A stretch of 64,000 nt of DNA, from contig CADAIL010000008.1 in the NCBI GenBank assembly GCA_902788035.1, positions 30,530-94,529 of the forward strand, given 5' to 3'. The DNA is from an uncultured Lachnospiraceae bacterium (GTDB lineage Bacteria; Bacillota; Clostridia; Lachnospirales; Lachnospiraceae). The notes below the pieces were generated by a model that saw only the letters and a list, made by a program, of their open reading frames with translations, made no database searches and was not told the DNA's origin. This document shows positions 43,176 through 52,290 of this stretch, piece after piece; within the stretch, counting starts at the first letter, position 1, and each line of letters begins with the position of its first letter. Both the position numbers and the translations under genes were made by a program.

Positions 43176-43272
43176 ATTAATGTCTCCTTCTTCGGCAAGT
43201 GCTGTCTCACATAACAATAGCGCCTCATCGTCTGCTCCTGTAACCGCATCCTGCAGCATAGGTCATCCGATG

Positions 43273-43302
43273 AAAAAAGCTCCCGAAGTTTCCCTCGGGA
43301 GC
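43273..43302 (-). terminator. Terminator of the GGGtGRT operon
   Basis: The minus-strand hairpin GCTCCCGA-N8-TCGGGAGC is followed by TTTTTT, about 20 nt past the GGGtGRT stop codon. Confidence 0.88.
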
Positions 43303-43321
43303 CTGTGGTTGTTAAATGAAT

Positions 43322-44341
43322 TTACTTGTTCATAGCCTGCTGAACCGCAACAGCTACAGCAACTGTCATACCAACCATCGGGTTGTTGCCGGCGCCCAGG
43401 AAGCCCATCATTTCTACGTGTGCAGGAACGGAGGAAGAACCAGCGAACTGCGCATCGGAATGCATACGACCAAGAGTATCGGTCATACCATAGGAAGCCG
43501 GACCAGCTGCCATGTTGTCCGGATGCAGTGTACGGCCTGTGCCGCCACCGGAAGCTACTGAGAAATACTTACGACCAGCTTCGATACGCTCTTTCTTATA
43601 TGTACCTGCTACCGGATGCTGGAAACGTGTCGGGTTCGTGGAGTTACCTGTGATGGAAACATCAGCATCTTCATGCCACATGATAGCAACGCCTTCACGG
43701 ACATCATCTGCGCCATAGCAGTTAACAGCAGCTCTCGGGCCATCGGAGTAAGCTGTCTTGCTGACGATTGTCAGAGCGTGATCTTCCTTGACATCTGCTG
43801 ACAGATAGTCATACTTGGTCTGAACATAGGTGAAACCATTGATACGGCTGATGATCATAGCTGCATCTTTGCCAAGTCCGTTAAGGATGACGCGGAGCGG
43901 TTTCGTACGAACCTTGTTAGCGTTCAGAGCAATCTTGATAGCGCCTTCAGCGGCTGCGAAAGACTCATGGCCGGCAAGGAATGCGAAGCACTCTGTGCCT
44001 TCATCCAGAAGCATAGCGCCAAGGTTGCCATGTCCGATACCTACCTGACGCTGATCAGCGACAGAACCCGGGATACAGAAAGCCTGAAGACCTACGCCGA
44101 TCCATTTAGCAGCTTCGGCTGCTGTCGTAGCGCCTTCCTTCATAGCGATGGCTGCGCCTAATTCATAAGCCCACTTTACATTCTCGAAGCAGATGGGCTG
44201 TGTGCCTTCAACGATAGTGTATGCGTCTACACCTTTTCCGTTTGTGTAAGCCTTTACTTCTTCAAAATCCTTGAAACCATACTTGTCGAGGACGGGCTGC
44301 AGCTGCGGCATACGTCCTTCATAATTCTCAAACAAAGCCAT
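43322..44341 (-). CDS. GGGtGRT protein
   Basis: 339 residues, the family named after its GGGTGRT motif, here followed by LHPDNMAAGPASYGMTDTLGRMH. It is highly conserved across anaerobes but has no known biochemical role. The N-terminus MALFENYEGRMPQLQPVLDKYGF and the Ala-rich C-terminus are typical. It lies 14 nt after the NifU-like scaffold gene, a pairing seen in many Clostridia, suggesting a role in iron-sulfur handling. Codon use looks strongly biased, consistent with high expression. Confidence 0.93.
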   Translation of the reverse strand: MALFENYEGRMPQLQPVLDKYGFKDFEEVKAYTNGKGVDAYTIVEGTQPICFENVKWAYELGAAIAMKEGATTAAEAAKWIGVGLQAFCIPGSVADQRQVGIGHGNLGAMLLDEGTECFAFLAGHESFAAAEGAIKIALNANKVRTKPLRVILNGLGKDAAMIISRINGFTYVQTKYDYLSADVKEDHALTIVSKTAYSDGPRAAVNCYGADDVREGVAIMWHEDADVSITGNSTNPTRFQHPVAGTYKKERIEAGRKYFSVASGGGTGRTLHPDNMAAGPASYGMTDTLGRMHSDAQFAGSSSVPAHVEMMGFLGAGNNPMVGMTVAVAVAVQQAMNK

Positions 44342-44355
44342 GTGCTGCGCCTCCT

Positions 44356-45057
44356 TTACTCTTTACGCGGGTCAATCCACTTGACCGCTCCATCTTCTGC
44401 TTTGAAACGACCATATGTGCCCAGGTTCTTGTCATAAGCTTCCTGTGCGGAAAGGCCTTTCTTGATGTCGTCCATCATCTTGCCAAGGCTCAGGAACTGA
44501 TAACCGCAGACCTGATCGTCCTTGTCGAGAGCCATCTTTACGCAATAGCCTTCTGTCATTTCCAGATAGCGCACACCCTTAGCACGTGTACCGTACATAG
44601 TACCTACCATGGAGCGCAGACCCTTGCCAAGGTCTTCCAGACCGGCGCCGACGCGCAGACCGTTCTCTGAGAATGCAGACTGTGTACGACCGTAAACGAT
44701 CTGCAGGAACAGCTCACGCATAGCTGTGTTAATTGCATCGCATACCAGGTCGGTATTCAGTGCTTCCAGCAGAGTCTTGCCAGGAAGAATTTCACTGGCC
44801 ATAGCAGCTGAATGTGTCATACCGGAACATCCGATAGTTTCTACCAATGCTTCCTCGATGATGCCGTCCTTTACGTTCAGGCTGAGCTTGCAGCCACCCT
44901 GCTGCGGTGCGCACCAACCGATACCATGGGTATAACCGGAAATGTCCTTGATCTCCTTAGCCTGAATCCATTTTCCTTCTTCAGGGATCGGAGCGGGGCC
45001 ATGGTTCGGTCCTTTAGCGACACAAACCATTTCTTCAACTTCCTTTGTGTATTGCAT
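44356..45057 (-). CDS. NifU-like iron-sulfur cluster scaffold protein
   Basis: 233 residues resembling the NifU/IscU N-terminal fold. Candidate cluster ligands are the cysteines in GWCAPQQGGCK, TIGCSGMTHSA and VCDAIN. The C-terminal part (KALD..QVCGYQFLSLGKMMDDIKKGLSAQEAYDKN) is specific to the subgroup that accompanies GGGtGRT. It is the first gene of the two-gene operon, with a large AT-rich upstream region carrying two matched inverted repeats. It likely assembles or delivers clusters, possibly to GGGtGRT; that is inference. Confidence 0.85.
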   Translation of the reverse strand: MQYTKEVEEMVCVAKGPNHGPAPIPEEGKWIQAKEIKDISGYTHGIGWCAPQQGGCKLSLNVKDGIIEEALVETIGCSGMTHSAAMASEILPGKTLLEALNTDLVCDAINTAMRELFLQIVYGRTQSAFSENGLRVGAGLEDLGKGLRSMVGTMYGTRAKGVRYLEMTEGYCVKMALDKDDQVCGYQFLSLGKMMDDIKKGLSAQEAYDKNLGTYGRFKAEDGAVKWIDPRKE

Positions 45058-45241
45058 GTGTCAAAGTCCCTCCTTTTCACATAATATTTGGTGAAATATC
45101 ATAAATAATATATCATGTAAGCATATAAATCGCAACTATTTTTATAAACAAAACCACATATTATGCGTGTTTTTTCGACATTCTTGACAAAGTGATTATA
45201 AGTTCTCAAAAGTTAGTAATGCCCAACCCTGTTTTCACAAA

Positions 45242-45327
45242 AGTTAGCTATATTTAACTAATTTAAAAACACATATTTCCCTGCTTACTTTTTTTCTTTC
45301 GTCTATTGCAGTTAGTCAATATTAACT
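45242..45327. promoter_or_regulatory. Pair of AGTTAG...TAACT inverted repeats
   Basis: AGTTAGCTATATTTAACT (45242-45259) and AGTTAGTCAATATTAACT (45310-45327) share both arms and 18-nt length but differ in the centre. Their starts are 68 bp apart. They lie upstream of the Fe-S scaffold operon and look like a two-site operator for a dimeric regulator. Confidence 0.5.
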
Positions 45328-45387
45328 TTTTGTCATCTTTTTATGCAAATGCAGCATTTTCCGTTGTCAGATGTACTCTTACAAAGC

Positions 45388-45439
45388 TCACCGACTGCGT
45401 GCCTGCCGCCTCATCGGGCATTAGACACGCAGTCGGTGA
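45388..45439. terminator. Long hairpin after feoB
   Basis: TCACCGACTGCGTG and its exact complement form a 14-bp stem around a 24-nt loop, 5 nt after the feoB stop codon. The downstream T-rich stretch is weak (GCTTTGT). Confidence 0.65.
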
Positions 45440-45444
45440 CTCGC

Positions 45445-47784
45445 TTAAATCACAGTTATCAGTACCAGCCTCACAATGAAAGCAACGATCCAGGCAATAA
45501 TGCACTGCCAGATGACAACATTCACTGCCCACTTCATGCCCATTTCACGCTTTATGGAGGCTACCGCTGCCACACACGGAGTGTACAGCAGGCTGAATAC
45601 GAGCAGTGTCGCAGCCGTGATGGGTGCCATCACAGAACTTATGCTGCCACCGAACAGGATCTGAATCGTGGACACCACACTCTCCTTGGCCATAAATCCG
45701 CTGATGAGGGAAGTGCAGATACGCCAGTCTCCCAGCCCGATCGGCCGCATGATCGGGGCCACCAGTCCGGAAATCATTGCCAGTATACTGCTCTGTGAAT
45801 CTGATACCAGATTAAACGTGAAATCAAAACTCTGCAGGAACCACACGACAATGGTCGCGATCATAATAATTGAAAAGGCCCTCTGCAGGAAGTCCTTGGC
45901 TTTTTCCCAGAGAAGCTGGGCAACATTTCTGGCACCCGGCATTCTGTAATCCGGCAGCTCCATTACGAACGGGGCCGCTTTTCCCCGAAACATGGTGCCG
46001 CGGTAAAGATACGCGATCACGATTGCGGTCAAAATGCCGAGCAGATACAGGCCTGTCATAATGAGCCAGCCGTATTGCGGGAAAAACGCCGCAATAAAGA
46101 AGGAGTAGATCGGCACCTTGGCTGTGCAGCTCATGAACGGTGTCAGCAGGATCGTCATCTTCCTGTCTCTCTCACTCGGCAGTGTCCTCGTCGCCATAAC
46201 GGCGGGGACCGTACATCCAAAACCGATCAGCATAGGGACAATACTTCGTCCGCTGAGACCGATCCGCCGGAGCAGCTTGTCCATGAAGAATGCGACGCGG
46301 GCGATATAGCCGCTGTCCTCGAGCATTGACAGGAAAAAGAACAGGGTGACGATGATCGGAAGGAAACTGAGAACACTGCCGACGCCTGCAAATATACCGT
46401 CGATAATAAGACCATGGATCACCTCGTTGACTCCGGCTGCCGTCATGGCTTCATCAGCAATCCCACTGAGTGCGTCAATACCTGTTTCAAGCACCCCCTG
46501 AAGCCAGGCCCCGATGACACTGAAGGTCAGCCAGAAGACCAGGCCCATGATACCGATGAAGAAGGGAATCGCAGTGTATTTGCCCGTCAGATACCGGTCA
46601 ATTTTCTCGCTGCGCAGCCTCTCGCGGCTCTCCTTCGGTTTCGTGACTGTCTCATCACATACTCTCTGAATAAAGGAATATCGCATGTCCGCGATGGCGG
46701 CGCTGCGGTCGAGTCCGCGCTCATTTTCCATCTGCCTGACAATGTGCTCCATAGTCTCGGTCTCGTTCTGATCAAGTCCCAGTTGGGATATGATCAGCGG
46801 ATCGCCCTCGATCACTTTGCTTGCTGCAAATCTGACCGGGATATCCGCCCTGCGCGCATGATCTTCAATAAGATGGGCGATAGCGTGAAGACATCTGTGA
46901 ACCGCACCGCCGTGGTCGCTCTCATCACAGAAATCCTGTCTCTGCGGTTTTTCCTGATAGTGGGCGACATGGATTGCATGGTCAACGAGCTCGGCGACAC
47001 CCTCGTTCTTCGACGCGGAAATCGGCAGGACAGGCACACCGAGCAGCTCTTCCATCGCGTTCACATCAATGGAACCGCCGTTGCCCACGACTTCGTCCAT
47101 CATATTGAGGGCAACGACCATGGGGATACCCATCTCGAGAAGCTGCATGGTGAGATAGAGGTTCCGTCCGATATTTGTAGCATCAACAATGTTGATAATA
47201 GCTCTCGGCTTCTCATCAAGAACAAAATTTCTGGACACGATTTCCTCGCTGCTGTACGGGGACATCGAATAGATGCCGGGAAGGTCAGTGACCAGCGTAT
47301 TTTTATGTTCCTGGATCGGTCCGTCCTTCCTGTCTACAGTCACGCCCGGAAAATTTCCGACGTGCTGGTTCGTGCCCGTCAGGCGGTTGAAAAGCGTCGT
47401 CTTGCCGCTATTCTGGTTTCCTACAAGAGCAAATGTAAGCAGCGTCCCATCCGGCAGCGGATCCCCGCTCCCTTTCGGATGGAACTTGCCGCCCTCACCA
47501 AGTCCCGGATGCTCTCGTTTCTTTTTCTTTCTCGCTACCTCTTCTTTCACTGACTGTGATTCAGCCGGTCTGACCTCGATCTTGGCCGCGTCATCGAGTC
47601 TGAGCGTCAGTTTGTAACCGTGAATCATGAGTTCAACGGGATCCCCCATCGGAGCGAACTTCACGACCGTGACTTCCGCGCCCGGAATGACTCCCATATC
47701 CAGAAAATGCTGTCTGAGTGCTCCCTCACCGCCGACATTTGTAATAACGGCGGTATCTTTAATTCCTAATTCTTTTAGTGTCAT
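45445..47784 (-). CDS. feoB: Ferrous iron transporter FeoB with fused FeoA domain
   Basis: 779 residues. An N-terminal FeoA/SH3-like domain (about 1-72, VIPGAEVTVVKFAPMGDPVEL) and a basic linker precede the G domain (GNQNSGKTT at 122-130, DLPGIYS, NMMDE). The membrane part includes FLPIIVTLFFFLSMLEDSGYIARVAF and GFGCTVPAVMATRTL. It imports Fe2+ in a GTP-dependent manner. ATG 47784 with GGAGCTGAA is used. The FeoA-FeoB fusion removes the need for a separate feoA. The Cys-rich FeoB-associated protein is encoded at 42387. A TTGACA/GATAAT promoter with a palindromic spacer lies upstream. Confidence 0.95.
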   Translation of the reverse strand: MTLKELGIKDTAVITNVGGEGALRQHFLDMGVIPGAEVTVVKFAPMGDPVELMIHGYKLTLRLDDAAKIEVRPAESQSVKEEVARKKKKREHPGLGEGGKFHPKGSGDPLPDGTLLTFALVGNQNSGKTTLFNRLTGTNQHVGNFPGVTVDRKDGPIQEHKNTLVTDLPGIYSMSPYSSEEIVSRNFVLDEKPRAIINIVDATNIGRNLYLTMQLLEMGIPMVVALNMMDEVVGNGGSIDVNAMEELLGVPVLPISASKNEGVAELVDHAIHVAHYQEKPQRQDFCDESDHGGAVHRCLHAIAHLIEDHARRADIPVRFAASKVIEGDPLIISQLGLDQNETETMEHIVRQMENERGLDRSAAIADMRYSFIQRVCDETVTKPKESRERLRSEKIDRYLTGKYTAIPFFIGIMGLVFWLTFSVIGAWLQGVLETGIDALSGIADEAMTAAGVNEVIHGLIIDGIFAGVGSVLSFLPIIVTLFFFLSMLEDSGYIARVAFFMDKLLRRIGLSGRSIVPMLIGFGCTVPAVMATRTLPSERDRKMTILLTPFMSCTAKVPIYSFFIAAFFPQYGWLIMTGLYLLGILTAIVIAYLYRGTMFRGKAAPFVMELPDYRMPGARNVAQLLWEKAKDFLQRAFSIIMIATIVVWFLQSFDFTFNLVSDSQSSILAMISGLVAPIMRPIGLGDWRICTSLISGFMAKESVVSTIQILFGGSISSVMAPITAATLLVFSLLYTPCVAAVASIKREMGMKWAVNVVIWQCIIAWIVAFIVRLVLITVI

Positions 47785-47861
47785 TTCAGCTCCGTTGTTT
47801 AGTAGTTGTCTATTGAAGTTCATCGCCCCGCAGGCAGTTGAACCTTCATACGATCAAACCT

Positions 47862-47891
47862 ATTATCTTCCATTCCCGGAATAATTGTCAA
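47862..47891 (-). promoter_or_regulatory. Promoter of feoB with spacer palindrome
   Basis: The minus-strand -35 TTGACA (47886-47891) and -10 GATAAT (47862-47867) have an 18-bp spacer. The spacer contains ATTCC-G-GGAAT (47872-47882), a perfect 11-nt palindrome that could be a repressor site. Confidence 0.55.
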
Positions 47892-47941
47892 GGACAGCGA
47901 AAAAGAACGCCAAGACGTTCTTGAATTCGGGCTTCCGGTTC

Positions 47942-48146
47942 GTAGCAGTTCCGACAGGCTGCCCCTGCATTTCGTTTCCGGCAGCAACGCATCCATCTTC
48001 GTGAGAAAAGCATTGCATATCCGACTGAGAGATCGAAACATGCGCAGCATGTTGCTAGCTCGGAAGGAAGGATATGCGCTTTTCGATGAAGATGATGCTT
48101 GCGCCGTAGTATGAAGCTTCGCTGCAGCCTGTCTGAACTGCTGTCC
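47942..48146. repeat. Palindromic element family 2, copy F
   Basis: About 205 bp. Outer arms AGCAGTTCCGACAGGCTGC and GCAGCCTGTCTGAACTGCT. Inner arms CATCTTCGTGAGAAAAGCAT and GCTTTTCGATGAAGATG. The tip ACATGC-gca-GCATGT is unrelated in sequence to the tips of D and E but still paired. A separate small hairpin (GAACGCCAAGACGTTCTTG) precedes it near 47907. It fills the feoB to histidine kinase gap. Confidence 0.85.
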
Positions 48147-48184
48147 TAATCCCAGGCCTACGCAGTCAAAAAATCCGGATCGCA

Positions 48185-49507
48185 CTATAGTACGATCCGG
48201 ATTCTTGTTCCGAGTTCAGTTCTTGAAAGGACCTCAAAGTGGCCGCCGTGCTTGTCCACAATCCACTTCGCGATCGAGAGGCCAAGCCCCGTTCCTGCGC
48301 TCCCGCGCGCCTCGTCCGCCCTGAAGAAGCGTTCAAATATATGCGGCAGCTCGGACTCGCTGATTCCCTGCCCCAGATCCTGCACCTGAAGATACGGAGC
48401 ACCCTTTTCCGTTCTGCCGTAAGACAACTGAATTTCCTCCCCTTCCGGGGTATACTTTGCCGAATTATCTATCAGGATCCTCACCGCCTGTTTCATGAGG
48501 CCGGAATCAATCCTGACTTCAGCACTCTCACCGCCGTCCGCCAGGCGATACCTGTGCTTTTCATCAATCATCAGCGACTCTTCATAGATCTCCCGCATAA
48601 GATCGGCCGTCATGACCGGCTGAAGGTTCAGCGTGGTCTTCCCGCTGTCTCCCCTCGCAAGGAACAGGAGCTGCTCCACCAGATAATTCATGTGGTCCGC
48701 CTCATTCCTGATTGCGGTGATGCTCTCCTCCAGGATTTTTTCATCTGTCTTTCCCCAGCGGTCCAGCATGTTCGCGTAGCCCTGGATCACCGCTATGGGG
48801 GTTCGAAGCTCGTGGGATGCATCATTTACAAAGCGTGACTGCTGTCTCAGTGTATCCCGCATGCGAAGAAGCAGGTTATTCATTGCAGCCTCAACGCCAA
48901 TCAGGTCGGAATCTCCGAACGAGAGAGGGCCATCCTGCTCCGCCTGTTCCGGCCTTATATGCTCAAGCGCATCCTCGATTACCTGGTATTTATCCTCAGA
49001 AAATGAAAGCCTCGACAGCTCATCCGCCTTGAGAGCGATCTCATTGATCGGTTCCAAAATTCTTCTGATCGCCCGGTCCTCACGGAAATAGGAAAAGAGG
49101 ATTCCCAGGAACTGCAGAATAAACAGCGCGCCGACCAGACTGCCGATGACAATAAATGGGACCAGACATGAAACAGATACGATCAGCCTTCCGGTATTGG
49201 AGACAACTCTGTAGATCAGATCCGTTCCCACTGCCGTAGTTACAAGGTCAAATGCCCGATTGTTCACTAAAAGAACGCTTCCCGCGGTCACGTATTCCTG
49301 TTCCGCGCACCAGCCGGTCGTAAGAAAAAAAGCCAGCAGGAAATCCGTGCCCAAAAAGCGGGCGATTTTCCCTCTGAGCATATACCAGTGCATTTTTCTG
49401 GTGATTGACGTCATGCGCCGCTGCTCATCATGGGATTCTCCCCGCTTCTTTTTCGTATAAGTATTAACGTTCTGCCCTTTATTATTCTGTTTCTGACTTA
49501 ATGACAT
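48185..49507 (-). CDS. Sensor histidine kinase (ArlS/CssS-like)
   Basis: 440 residues. Two transmembrane helices (about 50-66 and 112-136) flank a short extracytoplasmic loop of about 45 residues. A HAMP-like linker, HisKA with DASHELRTPIAVIQGY, and HATPase_c (DNSAKYTPEG, DLGQGI, GTGLGLSIAKWIV) follow. The gene starts 26 nt before the end of the regulator gene, so the pair is translationally coupled. The small sensing loop suggests envelope or membrane sensing. The signal is unknown. Confidence 0.9.
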   Translation of the reverse strand: MSLSQKQNNKGQNVNTYTKKKRGESHDEQRRMTSITRKMHWYMLRGKIARFLGTDFLLAFFLTTGWCAEQEYVTAGSVLLVNNRAFDLVTTAVGTDLIYRVVSNTGRLIVSVSCLVPFIVIGSLVGALFILQFLGILFSYFREDRAIRRILEPINEIALKADELSRLSFSEDKYQVIEDALEHIRPEQAEQDGPLSFGDSDLIGVEAAMNNLLLRMRDTLRQQSRFVNDASHELRTPIAVIQGYANMLDRWGKTDEKILEESITAIRNEADHMNYLVEQLLFLARGDSGKTTLNLQPVMTADLMREIYEESLMIDEKHRYRLADGGESAEVRIDSGLMKQAVRILIDNSAKYTPEGEEIQLSYGRTEKGAPYLQVQDLGQGISESELPHIFERFFRADEARGSAGTGLGLSIAKWIVDKHGGHFEVLSRTELGTRIRIVL

Positions 49508-50198
49508 AGCCGACCCCCCTGACCGTCCGGATCATTTTGACCCCGAACGCATCGTCTATCTTGGATCGCAAATAACGTATATATACGTCGACGACATTTG
49601 TCTCTCCCACATAGTCATATCCGCAGACTTTATTGAGAAGTGTCTCTCTTGACAGCACGATATCCTGATTTTCGAGAAGCGTTTTCAACATCAGGAACTC
49701 CCTGTTGGTGAGAGTGATCTCATGCCCGGCATAGAGAACACGATGGCGTCGGTCATCGAGCACAAGGTCATGCCACCGGCAGACGCCCTCCTCATCTTCA
49801 CTGCTGCTATATCCGTTTTTACCCGCCGGATGTCCCGCGTGGAGTTTCAGAGCCACGCGGATCCTTGCCAGCAGTTCTTCTATTGCAAATGGTTTCGTGA
49901 TGTAATCGACTGCTCCCGCGTCAAGTCCCGATACTTTGTCCATCACCGCGTCCCTGGCGGTGAGAAGGATCACCGGTACTTCTTTCTCTCTCAGAAGCCG
50001 TCTCAGCACTTCCAGCCCGTTAAGCCCCGGAAGCATGATATCCAGAAGGATGAGATCATAGTTGTTCTGAAGCGCCATGTCCAGCGCCTGCCTTCCGTTA
50101 CCGGATTTCTCGACCGTGTATCCCTCATGCACAAGTTCCAGTTCAACGAACCTGGCAAGTTTTTCTTCATCTTCCACAAGAAGAATTGTTGCTGCCAT
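49482..50198 (-). CDS. OmpR-family response regulator
   Basis: 238 residues. The receiver domain has VEDEEKLARF, phospho-Asp in LILLDIMLPGLNG, and conserved Thr and Lys (TKPFAIEEL). A roughly 25-residue Ser/Glu-rich linker joins it to a winged-helix DNA-binding domain (LTNREFLMLKTLLENQ, VVDVYIRYLRSKID, TVRGVGYVI). It pairs with the overlapping kinase gene downstream. AGGTGTAAGG precedes the ATG. The UBA/DUF4342 protein gene lies 95 nt upstream of its partner kinase-regulator pair in the opposite order, see 50294. Confidence 0.93.
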   Translation of the reverse strand: MAATILLVEDEEKLARFVELELVHEGYTVEKSGNGRQALDMALQNNYDLILLDIMLPGLNGLEVLRRLLREKEVPVILLTARDAVMDKVSGLDAGAVDYITKPFAIEELLARIRVALKLHAGHPAGKNGYSSSEDEEGVCRWHDLVLDDRRHRVLYAGHEITLTNREFLMLKTLLENQDIVLSRETLLNKVCGYDYVGETNVVDVYIRYLRSKIDDAFGVKMIRTVRGVGYVIKSETE

Positions 50199-50293
50199 CC
50201 TTACACCTCTTAAAATTCATTTCTATGGGAGAACTCATCCGATCCAGCACTTATCCGGAAAGCAGCCGCGGCAGGCATCCGTTTGTATCCGCT

Positions 50294-50914
50294 TTATTCC
50301 TCCGAAAAGCTTCCATCACGGGCATCCGTCTCATACTCGACATCAGCCTCGTAAGCAGCTTCTTCGACTTCGGTATCCTCACGGGAAGCATCATTTGCAG
50401 TAAACTCGTTCCGGACATCCTCGGCGAATTCGCCGGCCTTGACGAGAATATCATTGGCCCTCTTCACGTTCTGGGCTCCGTCAAAGGAGTAGTTCACTTT
50501 AAAGAAAAGCGCTATCACCATGACCGGCACGATTGCCTCCCAGAAGAAGAAAAGAAGGAGCACGAGCACCCAGCTCGGCATCGTAAAGATGATGCTGTCC
50601 TCTTTTGTAACGATGAACACGGTATGCCTGATAAATGAGAAGAAGGTCTTTATGAGCCGTCTGAAAGTGTGGGTAAAACTCGGCGCAGACTTCTTCTGCT
50701 GCTCCACCTTATCTCTGACCCGGATATAATCCTTCTGTTCGTCATACTCCGTTGAGTAAGAACTCCGGGCAGGTCCTCTGACCTTTCCCATACGCTCCAG
50801 GATCACCATCGCGTCGAGAAGGTCTCCGCCGGCCTCTTCCAGCGCTGCTTTGGCTTCTTCATAAGTCACATCTGCTCTCTCTCTGAGACGCTCAACTTTT
50901 TCGATCATTTCCAT
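50294..50914 (-). CDS. UBA-like/DUF4342 membrane-associated protein
   Basis: 206 residues. An N-terminal UBA/TS-N-like helical domain (about 1-45, RADVTYEEAKAALEEAGGDLLDAMVILE) is followed by a linker and a DUF4342-like core (about 75-140). Two hydrophobic stretches appear (TVFIVTKEDSIIFTMPSWVLVLLLFFFWEAIVPVMVIALFF), and the C-terminal tail is strongly acidic. Function is unknown. ATG 50914 is used because GGAGGTAAATACT precedes it; the longer form would start inside that site. It precedes the two-component genes on the same strand by 95 nt and may be part of their unit. Confidence 0.7.
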   Translation of the reverse strand: MEMIEKVERLRERADVTYEEAKAALEEAGGDLLDAMVILERMGKVRGPARSSYSTEYDEQKDYIRVRDKVEQQKKSAPSFTHTFRRLIKTFFSFIRHTVFIVTKEDSIIFTMPSWVLVLLLFFFWEAIVPVMVIALFFKVNYSFDGAQNVKRANDILVKAGEFAEDVRNEFTANDASREDTEVEEAAYEADVEYETDARDGSFSEE

Positions 50915-51140
50915 AGTATTTACCTCCACATCTTGTGTCTGACTCTTTTTTCATCTCCGGTCGTTTCCTTTGATGTAGCTAAAGAATACCGCTTCAAGAT
51001 GAAGATGTCCTGTGAGGAACATTAAAAACAGATTAAATATGAATGCCGTTATATTAATTTTGAACCGGAAGCAGGTCTTCTCTTCCTGCCCGGAGGATTT
51101 GCCGGACCATCTTATGATCAGAACAGGCACATTGCAAATG

Positions 51141-52043
51141 TCAGATCAGCGCCGTACTGAAATACCTCTCCGCGCGGTCAGCCAGTATCGTTGCGATGAC
51201 CTTATCTTTTCCGTATTTTTTAGCCATCTGCTTCGCTGCCCATACATTTGCACCGGAGGAAGTTCCGACGAGCAGCCCCTGGACTCTTGCCAGTTCACGT
51301 GCAGTATTAATAGCGTCTTCATCCGAGACCTCAACAATGTCTGTGATAATAGAAGTGTCAAGGATATCCGGAATAAAGCCGTCACCGATTCCCTGTATCT
51401 GATGGAGTCCCGGCTCCTGCCCAAGCAGGGCGGAGACATTCTTCGGCTCAGCCGCAACGATCTTGCAGTCCGGGTTCTGCTCCAGAAGATACTTGGCTAC
51501 TCCCTGCAGGGTGCCGCCGCTGCCTACACCCGATACATAGACATCAATTTTCTTACCCAGCTGCTCTGTCAGTTCGACTGCTGTCGTTCTATAGTGCATA
51601 TCGGGATTTGCAGGATTCTGGAACTGCTGAGGCACATAGTAATCCGGGGACGAGGCGGCAATTTCCAGAGCCTTGTCCACGGAGCCGGCGATACTCAGTT
51701 CAGGGTCTGTCAGCACGAGCTCCGCTCCGAGCGCGCGGATGATTTTCTTTCGCTCCTCACTCATGTTCTCCGGCATGACAATGATCACGCGGTAGCCTTT
51801 GCGGACACCGCAAAACGCAAGTCCGATTCCTGTATTTCCGGAAGTAGGTTCTATGATCGTCATCCCGGGTCTCAGTTTTCCGTCCTTCTCTGCCTGCTCT
51901 ATCATATTAAGCGCGATTCGGTCTTTGATGCTGCCGCCCGGATTCAGGAACTCCGCTTTGGCAAAAATCTGAAGTCCGGTCGTCTCCTCCAGGCTGATGA
52001 GCGGTGTGTTTCCGATCAGATCCAAAACATTCGTGTAATACAT
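51141..52043 (-). CDS. cysK: Cysteine synthase A (O-acetylserine sulfhydrylase)
   Basis: A 300-residue PLP enzyme making L-cysteine from O-acetylserine and sulfide. NVLDLIGNTPL at the N-terminus, the PLP lysine in NPGGSIKDRIA, EPTSGNTGIGLA and GVGSGGTLQGVAKYL are diagnostic. ATG 52043 (MYYTNVLDL) with AAGGAGAAAACGG is chosen; the longer ORF adds 31 atypical residues. No cysE is adjacent and no T-box leader was recognised upstream. Confidence 0.95.
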   Translation of the reverse strand: MYYTNVLDLIGNTPLISLEETTGLQIFAKAEFLNPGGSIKDRIALNMIEQAEKDGKLRPGMTIIEPTSGNTGIGLAFCGVRKGYRVIIVMPENMSEERKKIIRALGAELVLTDPELSIAGSVDKALEIAASSPDYYVPQQFQNPANPDMHYRTTAVELTEQLGKKIDVYVSGVGSGGTLQGVAKYLLEQNPDCKIVAAEPKNVSALLGQEPGLHQIQGIGDGFIPDILDTSIITDIVEVSDEDAINTARELARVQGLLVGTSSGANVWAAKQMAKKYGKDKVIATILADRAERYFSTALI

Positions 52044-52170
52044 ATTTCCGTTTTCTCCTTGATAGTCTTTATTCTTCATCGCGCAGTACTCGTGAAACAA
52101 ATCCAGATACGCGCGCATGGTAATAACCGTCTTCACTGTGCACTATTCTATCACAAAAAAATTAATTATT

Positions 52171-52219
52171 AAAGAAACTCGCCGGAAGCTGCCTTATGTC
52201 GTTAAGGCGCTCCCGGCGA
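52171..52219 (-). terminator. Terminator of the alpha-galactosidase gene
   Basis: On the minus strand a TCGCCGGGAGCGCCTTA/TAAGGCAGCTTCCGGCGA hairpin is followed by TTTCTTTAATAATTAATTTTTTT. Confidence 0.82.
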
Positions 52220-52290
52220 TCTATTCATGTATTATTCTGTTGTCACTCTGCTGCCGTGAAGCAGGTATCACTCCGCTGTCTCAAAAGCTG

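Larger units (their letters stand above)
45058..45444. other. AT-rich regulatory region upstream of the Fe-S scaffold operon
   Basis: 387 bp, distinctly AT-rich compared with its surroundings. It holds a minus-strand TATAAT (45194-45199), two 18-nt inverted repeats of the same type, a half site at 45211, and the feoB 3' hairpin. No ORF is credible. Confidence 0.6.

Noticed and set aside
46414..47553. 379-codon plus-strand ORF across feoB
   Set aside because: It lies fully antisense to feoB, whose motifs and ribosome binding site are unambiguous; composition is typical of a mirror frame.
52044..52290. T-box or SAM riboswitch before cysK
   Set aside because: No conserved T-box or SAM core was seen; the strong hairpin there is the alpha-galactosidase terminator.
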